Positions 1 through 6,706 of a DNA stretch of 11,317 nt are shown here, piece after piece. The notes beneath the pieces were generated by a model. It saw only the letters and a program-made list of their open reading frames with translations, did not search any database and had not been told where the DNA came from. Origin of the DNA: Rhodospirillales bacterium (lineage in GTDB: Bacteria > Pseudomonadota > Alphaproteobacteria > Rhodospirillales > Casp-alpha2); NCBI GenBank assembly GCA_021775275.1, contig JAJFIE010000014.1, positions 1 to 11,317 of the forward strand, written 5' to 3'. How positions within the stretch are numbered: the first letter of the stretch is position 1; the number at the start of each line of letters is the position of its first letter. The position numbers and the translations under genes are program-made.

Positions 1-1
1 T

Positions 2-301
2 GGATGCTTTGTGCTTAACAGCGTCATTGAATGCGGCCATCAGGTGCCGGAACTGGAAGCATTATCGCTCAGGTTCAATGAAAAAAGGCGCAGGGTGTTC
101 ATGAAACGCTTTCGTGAGGCCGCGAAACACGGACAACTGCCCGCGGGTGCGAACGCAAAAGCTCTGGCCGAATTTTTCTCCGCCCAATCCCTGGCATTGG
201 GCGCCATGGGACGCGCCGGGGCATCGCAGCAGGCCGTCAATGATCTGGTTGATGTGGCCATGACGGTCATAACCAATCCAATGGCGCCAATGGCAGATTA
301 G
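2..301 (+). CDS. TetR/AcrR-type transcriptional regulator, C-terminal part (5' end outside window)
   Basis: The open frame runs in from the left edge and ends at TAG 299-301, giving about 99 residues. It begins GCFVLNSVIE, which resembles the ligand-binding C-terminal domain of TetR-family repressors, where a 'GC-hydrophobic-N-S/A' helix is followed by long amphipathic helices. The later stretch (NAKALAEFFSAQSLALGAMGRAGAS) fits the dimerisation helices of that domain. The DNA-binding helix-turn-helix would lie upstream, outside the window, so its target cannot be read. A GTG at position 11 is in frame, but it falls inside the domain and is unlikely to be the real start. The gene is convergent with the aldo/keto reductase, with only 10 bases between stop codons, so it is not in an operon with it. 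The family call is by sequence style; the ligand is unknown. Confidence 0.75.
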   Translation, partial: GCFVLNSVIECGHQVPELEALSLRFNEKRRRVFMKRFREAAKHGQLPAGANAKALAEFFSAQSLALGAMGRAGASQQAVNDLVDVAMTVITNPMAPMAD

Positions 302-311
302 AGCATCCGTA

Positions 312-1283
312 TTATTTTTGCTCTTCAAGGCGGTCCGTCGCCGGAGGCGGCGTGCGTGATAGTTCAGAAATCTCGGCGCGTAATTCCTGAGACATTTGAA
401 CCTCCGGAGCCTCCAGGGACGGCATGAGCTGTTCCACATTCCTGGCGCCGATTATTGGACACGTTACCACAGGGTTCGCGGCCACCCAGGCCACCGCAAG
501 GCTCACCGGGTGGATGCCTTTCGCCTTGGCCAGTTCCGTGAATTTTCCGGCGATTTTAAAAACCTCTTCCTCACGGTATCGCCCGATGTAGGATTTACTG
601 GTCATAAGACGACCGATGTCAGGGCGCAAGTCCGCAGCGTATTTGCCGCTCAGGAGTCCGCCGCCAACAGGTCCATAGGTGATAACACCCAGATTTTCCG
701 TCTTGGCCAATGGAAGGATTTCCGTCTCGACCTGGCGTTTAACCAGATTGTACATGGGCTGGAGGACCTCAAACCGGGGCCAGCCACGACGCTCGGAGAT
801 GCCCAGAGCCTTGGCGATCTGCCATGCGGCATAGTTACTGGCGCCCAGATAAAGAACCTTGCCCTGGGCAACCAAATTCTCAAGCGTACGAAGGGTTTCT
901 TCGAGCGGCGTATCGGCATCCCAACTGTGCATGAACAGAACATCAAGACGATCCGTACCCAGTCGTTTCAGACTCGCCTCGACCGATTGGAGAATATGGC
1001 GGCGGTTGGCGCCACGGGCATTGATACCATCGCCGGTTTCGTAGAAACACTTCGATGTGATCACCAGATCATCGCGCTCATTGGCAACCAGTTTGCCGAG
1101 AATCTCCTCGGCCTTTCCCTTGTTGTAGACATTGGCGCAATCGAAGAAATTAACCCCCTTGTCCCGGCACGCCGCATACATTCTTGCGGCCTCCGACGCG
1201 TCGGCATCGCCACCAAAAGACATCGTGCCGAAGCACAATTGAGATACCTGGACACCGGTCCGACCCAGCCATTTGAACTGCAT
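312..1283 (-). CDS. Aldo/keto reductase
   Basis: This 323-residue protein has the length and layout of a cytosolic NADPH-dependent aldo/keto reductase, a TIM barrel that reduces aldehydes and ketones to alcohols. The N-terminus MQFKWLGRTGVQVSQLCFG is the usual first strand of the family. The catalytic tetrad is visible: Asp48 and Tyr53 (FFDCANVY), Lys78 (ITSK) and His119 (LFMHSWD). The C-terminal CPIIGARNVEQL matches the cofactor phosphate-binding segment. An AGGGGA Shine-Dalgarno sits 4 bases before the ATG. The stop lies 10 bases from that of the TetR-type gene on the other strand. It is downstream of the protease on the same strand after a gap of 129 bases, so separate transcription is possible. 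The substrate cannot be told from sequence; such proteins are often listed as general stress or oxidoreductase genes. Confidence 0.95.
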   Translation of the reverse strand: MQFKWLGRTGVQVSQLCFGTMSFGGDADASEAARMYAACRDKGVNFFDCANVYNKGKAEEILGKLVANERDDLVITSKCFYETGDGINARGANRRHILQSVEASLKRLGTDRLDVLFMHSWDADTPLEETLRTLENLVAQGKVLYLGASNYAAWQIAKALGISERRGWPRFEVLQPMYNLVKRQVETEILPLAKTENLGVITYGPVGGGLLSGKYAADLRPDIGRLMTSKSYIGRYREEEVFKIAGKFTELAKAKGIHPVSLAVAWVAANPVVTCPIIGARNVEQLMPSLEAPEVQMSQELRAEISELSRTPPPATDRLEEQK

Positions 1284-1412
1284 GCTTTCCCCTATATTCT
1301 GATCATCTGTGTTCTAATTATCCGGGCAAGTTTCCAAATTTCGCCATGAACAAAACCCATTGCCAAAACCCGTTGAACAATCGTCACTGAAAGACAATTG
1401 TCAACGCCCGGC

Positions 1413-2981
1413 TCAGAGCAAACCGGCATCTTCGAGCAGCGCCCACACTTTTGCCACCGGAACACCCAGGTTGGAACCGCCGTATTCAGGCAAAATTGCC
1501 GCGTTAACCGCGACCACCCTGCCATTGATATCAAGCACAGGGCCGCCGCTTCCGCCGTGGGTTGTTTCTGCGTCGTAGATAATCGTTGCTGGCGTTGCCT
1601 GACTGATGATGCCACGACTCGAAAGCGGTGCGATATGTCCTTTCCCGGCCAGACGGGCGGCGATGGTCCAGAAACCGATGTCCTCGACCTCCTGTAGCTC
1701 TTCCAGAAAATCTTCACCCGACTGAACCAGCATGGTGCGAAGACCGGTCGGGTAACCCATGACTATCACTTCGTCGCCGGGAACCGGAGGCGAGTCAGCA
1801 AGCTCCAGCCCGGGCGCCGGTTCGGCCACATCGGCAAGCCGTAAAATAGCCAGATCAGCCTCCTCACTCACCCGCACCAGCTCAACAATGTCGGCAGTTT
1901 TATGATCGGGCAGATAGGCAATGTACTTGATCATCACCGGTTCAAGTCCCTGATCGGCCAGCGCGCCGACATTCGCATCTTTTTCCCACGGCAGCGCCAC
2001 ATGCCGGTTGGTGACCAACACGCCCTGATCGCCGATGACAAACGCCGTGCCGGTAAACTGGCGAGCGGCAACCGGACCGTCGCCTTCCAGAGTCAACAAC
2101 GGCTGACCCATAGGCGAGATCAGCGGGCGGCCATCGTCATTCACAGCGTGACGCAACATCCGGTCACTTGAACGTTCCCGGAACCCGTAGGAACCCTGAA
2201 GAAATACAACCGAGGGCCTGGATTCTGCAATGACCCGCGCGTTCGCCTCGGTGCGTTCCTCCAAAACTGTCAGACGTTCCGCAGTCGAAGACAGTTTGCG
2301 CCCGAGTTCCTGATTCAATGCCTTGAGATCACCCCGTGTCAGCGCTTCTTCCCTGGAGCGCGCCAACACGGCGGCGAAACTTTCGAGCCGGGAAACACCG
2401 CTGTCGATGCGCTGTTGAAGCAGAACGTTCAGCCGGTTCTGTTGGTAGGCCAGAGCCAGGAGGGCGATAATTGCGAGAATGACCCCAATCCGGAACAGCC
2501 GCGTGGTTTCCCTCATCAGTCGTCCGAACAGTCCACCGAAAGCCCTGTACACGCGAACCGCAACCGGCTGTCGACTGACACGCAGATAGCCGAGGCCATC
2601 GACCAGTATATCGGCGGCCATTTTGCGACCCGGGTGATCTTCGCGGTAAAGGTGAAATCGGGTCAACGGCCCGGTGTCGCCAAACTCGATCATATCGCGA
2701 TGCACAAGTTTCCGGGCAGTGACGCGAGCGCCATTCACCCAGACCGGTTGATCCTCGGGGGCCATGATTTCATAGGTGTCATCGTCATGATGAAGGCGTG
2801 CGATCAAATCGTCTCTTGATGTATCCGGGCCCGCTTCCGAGACGCGGAGCAACCGGTTGGGGCTTAAGGATATATCCAAATCCGGCCCTCTGAGCCACGT
2901 TATTGTGCCACGAGCGGGGCCGGTCAGATGCTCCAGAGCCATCGCCCCGACCGGAATATCTGCCTCATGCGCGGCTTCCAT
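1413..2981 (-). CDS. Membrane-anchored trypsin-like serine protease with N-terminal FHA-like domain
   Basis: I chose the ATG at 2979-2981 (522 aa) because a GGAAGGA Shine-Dalgarno lies 11 bases upstream. The frame stays open to 3155, but that extra stretch looks non-coding. An ATG at 2942 is a second option. Order of parts, numbered from this start: an FHA-like beta domain at about 24-112 (RDDLIARLHHDDDTYEIMA, then VWVNG and DMIEFG); a transmembrane helix at about 163-181 (IGVILAIIALLALAY); a probable coiled coil at about 182-254, rich in Leu/Glu/Arg; and a chymotrypsin-fold protease domain to the end. The triad is His327 (TNRHVA), Asp376 (EADLAIL) and Ser478 (HGGSGGPV). No PDZ domain follows, unlike DegP/DegS. 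By topology the FHA part should be cytoplasmic and the protease periplasmic, suggesting a phosphothreonine or regulatory signal on the inside linked to proteolysis outside. That coupling is inference. Confidence 0.88.
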   Translation of the reverse strand: MEAAHEADIPVGAMALEHLTGPARGTITWLRGPDLDISLSPNRLLRVSEAGPDTSRDDLIARLHHDDDTYEIMAPEDQPVWVNGARVTARKLVHRDMIEFGDTGPLTRFHLYREDHPGRKMAADILVDGLGYLRVSRQPVAVRVYRAFGGLFGRLMRETTRLFRIGVILAIIALLALAYQQNRLNVLLQQRIDSGVSRLESFAAVLARSREEALTRGDLKALNQELGRKLSSTAERLTVLEERTEANARVIAESRPSVVFLQGSYGFRERSSDRMLRHAVNDDGRPLISPMGQPLLTLEGDGPVAARQFTGTAFVIGDQGVLVTNRHVALPWEKDANVGALADQGLEPVMIKYIAYLPDHKTADIVELVRVSEEADLAILRLADVAEPAPGLELADSPPVPGDEVIVMGYPTGLRTMLVQSGEDFLEELQEVEDIGFWTIAARLAGKGHIAPLSSRGIISQATPATIIYDAETTHGGSGGPVLDINGRVVAVNAAILPEYGGSNLGVPVAKVWALLEDAGLL

Positions 2982-3197
2982 TGCCAATGCTTTCCTTCCG
3001 AGCAGTCGGACGTTGGTCAACGTCCGGGCGATTATCGCATGGCACAGGAATTTTGCCAAAAAACAAACTTTTGAACCGAAGACCCCTGCACGATAATCCA
3101 TACGGGCGACGACGTGGGCCTGTATCCGCGCGATGGCCGGCTTGAGATTTATCAATGACTATATTGGCTGGTGGATTATTGTCGGACGGGCGCTGAG

Positions 3198-3217
3198 CTC
3201 GATACATCTCGATACAT
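3198..3217 (+). repeat. Perfect tandem repeat of CTCGATACAT in the acr3 leader
   Basis: Two adjacent copies of CTCGATACAT lie at 3198-3207 and 3208-3217. They end next to the AAGGA Shine-Dalgarno (3218-3222) of the arsenite permease. No inverted-repeat operator of the ArsR kind is obvious here. The duplication may be a slippage event or a pair of regulator half-sites in the leader. Presence is certain, role unknown. Confidence 0.7.
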
Positions 3218-3229
3218 AAGGAAGCATCA

Positions 3230-4294
3230 ATGTCTCTCTTTGAACGATATCTGACTGTCTGGGTTATACTGTGTATCGTCGCCGGTGTGGCGCTCGGACA
3301 TTTCCTGCCGGGTGTATTCCAGTTCATTGGTTCAGTTGAGATCGCCCGGGTCAACCTGCCCGTTGCCGTGCTGATCTGGCTCATGATTATTCCGATGCTG
3401 GTGCGGATTGATTTTGGCGCCCTACATCGGGTCAGGGACCACTGGCGCGGCATCGGCGTAACATTATTCATCAACTGGGCGGTGAAACCATTTTCCATGG
3501 CCGCACTTGGCTGGTTGTTTATCGGTTATCTTTTTCACTCCTACCTGCCTGCGGAGCAGATTAATTCCTACATCGCAGGATTGATCCTGCTGGCGGCGGC
3601 GCCCTGTACGGCAATGGTTTTTGTGTGGAGCAACCTGTCCAATGGGGAACCACACTTCACACTGAGTCAGGTTGCCCTGAACGATCTCATTATGGTCTTC
3701 GCCTTTGCACCTATCGTTGGATTGCTGCTGGGCTTATCGGCTATCACAGTGCCGTGGGAAACGTTACTTCTATCCGTAGTGCTATATATCGTTGTGCCCG
3801 TGATTCTCGCCCAGTCTCTTCGCAGGCAGACCCTTTCTTCTGGCGGGCAGCCTGCCCTTGACCGCCTGTTGTCCAGATTACAGCCGATTTCGCTTACGGC
3901 GCTTCTGATCACGCTGGTGATGCTGTTCGGTTTCCAGGGCGAACAGATTATTGCCCAACCGCTGATTATCGGATTGCTGGCAATCCCTATCCTGATCCAG
4001 GTCTATTTTAATTCGGGCCTTGCGTATCTGCTTAATCGCGCGGTGGGGGAACAACATAACGTCGCGGGGCCTTCGGCGCTGATCGGGGCCAGTAATTTCT
4101 TCGAACTGGCTGTCGCAGCAGCAATCAGTTTATTTGGTTTTGAATCGGGGGCGGCCCTCGCGACAGTGGTCGGCGTTCTGGTCGAAGTGCCGGTGATGCT
4201 TTCCGTGGTGAAAATCGTTAATACCAGCAAGGCGTGGTACGAACAGGGTAACGCCGTGAAGCGCAACAGTAGTGGTCCGTTAAAGGCCCAGTGA
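3230..4294 (+). CDS. acr3: ACR3-family arsenite efflux permease
   Basis: This is a 354-residue polytopic inner-membrane protein with about ten hydrophobic helices. It resembles the ACR3 (BART superfamily) arsenite/antimonite exporters, which use the proton motive force to push As(III) out of the cell. The two family hallmarks are visible: Cys126 in LAAAPCTAMVFVWS and Glu292 in ASNFFELAVA, matching the conserved thiol and acidic residues needed for transport. The length is normal for the bacterial group. The start is supported by AAGGA 7 bases before the ATG. No arsR, arsC or arsH flanks it: it is divergent from the protease and convergent with the RidA-like gene, so it appears to be a single-gene unit. 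The usual ArsR-type control must be elsewhere or absent. Substrate is by family; export of another metalloid or of an organic anion is possible. Confidence 0.92.
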   Translation: MSLFERYLTVWVILCIVAGVALGHFLPGVFQFIGSVEIARVNLPVAVLIWLMIIPMLVRIDFGALHRVRDHWRGIGVTLFINWAVKPFSMAALGWLFIGYLFHSYLPAEQINSYIAGLILLAAAPCTAMVFVWSNLSNGEPHFTLSQVALNDLIMVFAFAPIVGLLLGLSAITVPWETLLLSVVLYIVVPVILAQSLRRQTLSSGGQPALDRLLSRLQPISLTALLITLVMLFGFQGEQIIAQPLIIGLLAIPILIQVYFNSGLAYLLNRAVGEQHNVAGPSALIGASNFFELAVAAAISLFGFESGAALATVVGVLVEVPVMLSVVKIVNTSKAWYEQGNAVKRNSSGPLKAQ

Positions 4295-4323
4295 AGAACC
4301 TCGCCAGCGACTGTACTCCGGAA

Positions 4324-4734
4324 TCACGGCATAGGTGATGTCGTGACGGCGATGCCACCGATCTCGATCAACAGGCCATCTGTTGAAAGCGACGAGACGC
4401 CGACCAGGGTATTGGCAGGCAGGCATTCTGGCGGAAAGAACCCGGCGATTGTGCTGGTAATATCGTCCAGTTGGCCAGGCTCGTAATTCACAACATGGGT
4501 TGTGATCTGGACCATATCCGAAATATCCCCACCACCGGCTTCCACGGCAACCTTTAGATTACGCATGGCCTGACGGGTCTGTGCGATCACATCGCCCAAA
4601 CCGATGATCTTGCGTTTGGCATCCAGGGCGACCTGACCAGACAGGTAGATTGTTCGCCCCCCTTCGACGGCAATGCTGTGATGATAGTTCTTTGGCGTTG
4701 GTGATTCGGGCGGGTTCAAGAACAGTTTCTTCAT
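4324..4734 (-). CDS. RidA/YjgF-like family protein lacking the active-site arginine
   Basis: The ATG at 4732-4734 is preceded by GGGAG at 9 bases and gives 136 residues, the usual size of the YjgF/YER057c/UK114 fold. Family marks include the N-terminal NPPESPTPKNYHHSIAVEGG, then IYLSGQVALD and IGLGDVIAQTRQAMRNL, and the C-terminal PANTLVGVSSL. Classical RidA hydrolyses 2-aminoacrylate and other enamines/imines from PLP enzymes, using an Arg in a PAR(S/T) motif (Arg105 in well-studied members). Here that place is Asn108, encoded AAT in LPANTLV, so the standard deaminase reaction is doubtful, and it should fall among the non-RidA Rid subgroups. Its start overlaps the DUF427 stop in an ATGA, showing translational coupling as the last gene of a three-gene set. 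An in-frame extension to 4857 is the DUF427 gene read in another frame and is not counted. Confidence 0.9.
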   Translation of the reverse strand: MKKLFLNPPESPTPKNYHHSIAVEGGRTIYLSGQVALDAKRKIIGLGDVIAQTRQAMRNLKVAVEAGGGDISDMVQITTHVVNYEPGQLDDITSTIAGFFPPECLPANTLVGVSSLSTDGLLIEIGGIAVTTSPMP

Positions 4735-5189
4735 GGCGATTGGCTCCCGCGCGGTGAAGGTGAACAGGCAGGGTGTTGCTCGAACACCACCAGAGATGCA
4801 TCGAAGGCGATCAGGTCTTTGAGTTCGCTGGCGAAATCCAGGGTGTCGCCATAGCACCAGGCGATTTCCGGCACCTGGATCGCGCCATGGTCAGAAACAA
4901 GAGCGAAGTAGGAGGCATGGCCTTTCAACGGGCAGAAGGTTCGTTTTTCCAGCGGCGCCAACGTCGCCTGCACATGGGACGGCGGGAAATAGAACACCGG
5001 ATCGTAGATATCGCTGCCGACCTCCAGCACTCTCAGTGTCTGATTCGATTCAGCCAGGAGGTCGCCATCATACAAGACCCGCACATGGCCCGGCACCGGC
5101 TTGATGCGCATAAAATGTCTCGCATCATCAGGGTTATGAATGGTCTCCCGAGACCGCGTAATCTGCTGCAAACCGGTTTTGTCAGGCAT
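4731..5189 (-). CDS. DUF427 domain protein
   Basis: I recognise the DUF427 fold (also labelled NTP_transf_9), a small beta-rich domain of unknown function common in proteobacteria and actinobacteria. The protein has 152 residues from the ATG at 5187-5189, which has GGAAG 8 bases upstream. Conserved blocks are VRVLYDGDLLAESNQTLRVLE (about 36-56), YFPPSHVQATL (67-77), the signature TFCPLKGHASYF (84-95) and AWCYGDTLDFASELKDLIAFDAS (110-132). The TFCP-KG block is the most diagnostic. The C-terminal tail is rich in Pro and Ser and probably disordered. The start overlaps the end of the FkbM methyltransferase by 8 bases, and the stop overlaps the RidA-like start by 4, so all three are likely made from one message in coupled fashion. 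No activity is established for the family. Confidence 0.9.
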   Translation of the reverse strand: MPDKTGLQQITRSRETIHNPDDARHFMRIKPVPGHVRVLYDGDLLAESNQTLRVLEVGSDIYDPVFYFPPSHVQATLAPLEKRTFCPLKGHASYFALVSDHGAIQVPEIAWCYGDTLDFASELKDLIAFDASLVVFEQHPACSPSPRGSQSP

Positions 5190-6501
5190 GGCCCGTTCTT
5201 CCAAGTGCTTCAATCCGACATGGTGGTGGCAACAGGTCACGTAGCGCCTGTTGCTTACGTGTGGTCAGCAGTGTGTTCAAATTGTGGAACTCGTCCAAAT
5301 CTGCCGGGGACAGGTTTTCTAATTCCAGAAGAACGTGAGGACCTTCCAGTAACCGGTAAGCCCGATAACCCAGGGGCTCGATGATTTCGCGAATCTCGCG
5401 GCAGGCAACCTTTCTGAATGTCTCAAGTATGATATCCGGACAGTTATTCGAAAGCAGGTCGGTCATTCCACGAAACACCTTGGCCTCATTCCCCTCTGTA
5501 TCGATCTTCATGATCACCTTCTGATCGGCTGGTACCGACAGCACACCATCAAGCGATTGTGTTTCAACTCGCATATTGGTCCCGTCATCAAATGCCCTTC
5601 CGGAAGTGGACCCGACCCAGGAAATCTCCCGAACGCCGCCATCTTCTTTTGAAACATAATCAAACACTGTCTCACCGGGACCATCAGACACGGCCACGGG
5701 ATGGGTTGTGACGTTGGAGAACCCGTTCAACTGGATGTTTTCCGTCAACCGTGCAAAGGCTTCGGGGTTCGGCTCAAATGCATGGACAGGCATATCCGGT
5801 TTTGTTGCCGCCGCGAGAAGCGAAAAAATACCCACATGGGAGCCCACATCAACCGCCATGTCCGAATGTTTAACAAGCGCCTGCCATACCTGCATGGAGG
5901 TAGGTTCATACACGCCGGTTCGCACAACAATCTCGCAGACAGGACAATCCCCCTTACTGCGCATCACAAAGTCTGGTGCACCATGACCGTCAATTTTCAC
6001 ATCGGCGTGAGGGCCATCCAGTAACCCGATACGTTCGAATACCCCCGTTTCATAACGACGGGTATCAATCATCGGAAGAACTTGTTCGGCATGGATATCC
6101 AGTGCGATTCGGCGCAGCGCCGCCAGGACATCCCATGAATGAGGCATCAAGACGGTGCGGTTTATTTCCGTAGATACCAGCCTGAGAAGCGCCTGACGCG
6201 CCTCAATTTTCAGACCATTCGATACCATGGCCGCGATTTCATTGGTTTGGGCGCGTAATCGATTATCTAATTCGACATTGTGGGCGGCATCTCTCAATCG
6301 AAAGAGAAAATCATGCTGTTCCATCTCGGCGGCAATGCTGGCCAGAACAAGGGCCGACGCATGACCTTCGATCGGCAACGGTGCGTTTTCGCAAAAATCC
6401 TGAATCCATAATTCGAGTTTCTCGGACACTGCATCGAATTGCCGCTCATTGTGCAATTCGATAATGGCGTTCCCGTTGTCAACCAGGCGTTTAATATTCA
6501 T
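5182..6501 (-). CDS. FkbM-family methyltransferase with N-terminal helical extension
   Basis: The protein has 439 residues. The C-terminal half carries an SAM-dependent FkbM-type Rossmann methyltransferase: motif I VDVGSHVG (217-224), the acidic post-I AFEPNP (241-246), NIQLNGFSNVTTHPVAVSD (255-273) and the family-typical KIDTEGNE (332-339). Residues 1 to about 205 form a mostly helical region rich in Leu/Ala/Glu with no motif I can name; it may be a repeat-type or partner-binding domain. FkbM proteins O-methylate sugars, polyketides or glycolipids, but the acceptor cannot be read here. The start ATG at 6499-6501 has only a weak AGG close upstream. Its stop overlaps the DUF427 start (ATGCCTGA), making it the first gene of the coupled trio. 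Gene order could place its product with DUF427 and the RidA-like protein, but no glycosyltransferase or polyketide gene is near to suggest a substrate. Confidence 0.92.
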   Translation of the reverse strand: MNIKRLVDNGNAIIELHNERQFDAVSEKLELWIQDFCENAPLPIEGHASALVLASIAAEMEQHDFLFRLRDAAHNVELDNRLRAQTNEIAAMVSNGLKIEARQALLRLVSTEINRTVLMPHSWDVLAALRRIALDIHAEQVLPMIDTRRYETGVFERIGLLDGPHADVKIDGHGAPDFVMRSKGDCPVCEIVVRTGVYEPTSMQVWQALVKHSDMAVDVGSHVGIFSLLAAATKPDMPVHAFEPNPEAFARLTENIQLNGFSNVTTHPVAVSDGPGETVFDYVSKEDGGVREISWVGSTSGRAFDDGTNMRVETQSLDGVLSVPADQKVIMKIDTEGNEAKVFRGMTDLLSNNCPDIILETFRKVACREIREIIEPLGYRAYRLLEGPHVLLELENLSPADLDEFHNLNTLLTTRKQQALRDLLPPPCRIEALGRTGHA

Positions 6502-6575
6502 TCAACCTGTATTCCATGATACCAGAGGCCTTCAAATTCGATACGCCACGATAGCTGATTTTCTCAGATGAGATG

Positions 6576-6596
6576 TGATTTCTGCACCAGAAATCA
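6576..6596. repeat. Perfect 9-bp inverted repeat (hairpin) between the two methyltransferase genes
   Basis: TGATTTCTG (6576-6584) and CAGAAATCA (6588-6596) are exact reverse complements, separated by CAC. Neither side has a T-run, so it is a poor intrinsic terminator on either strand. It lies 75 bases upstream of the FkbM methyltransferase start and about 110 bases past the stop of the upstream methyltransferase-like gene. An operator, an RNA processing site or an mRNA-stabilising hairpin are possible. The rest of the 205-base gap (6502-6706) shows no convincing gene. Confidence 0.6.
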
Positions 6597-6706
6597 TCGA
6601 CTTGGCCGTTAACATAACCACATGGCTCTTATTCCAGTGTCTCCGGAAAATCTGAATGAAGGGCTATCATCATACGCCAACCGAATGAATGACTTGCTTG
6701 GAAAAA

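Noticed and set aside
301..324. Short AGAGC/GCTCT pairing with a T-run between the convergent TetR-type and reductase genes
   Set aside because: The stem is only 5 bp, the T-run is in the loop, and the sequence is partly the reductase coding end, so it is not a credible terminator.
396..1349. A 317-codon open frame on the plus strand opposite the aldo/keto reductase
   Set aside because: It is antisense to a clear enzyme with a full catalytic tetrad. Its protein has no recognisable motif and there is no good ribosome site.
1284..1405. Perfect TTGACA on the minus strand as a -35 box for the aldo/keto reductase
   Set aside because: At 16-18 bases downstream no sequence matches a -10 box in more than 3 of 6 positions, so it is not called as a promoter.
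2982..3155. N-terminal extension of the protease frame by 58 codons
   Set aside because: The extension has no signal peptide or domain character, while the ATG at 2981 has a good Shine-Dalgarno. The region more likely holds the divergent promoters of the protease and the arsenite permease.
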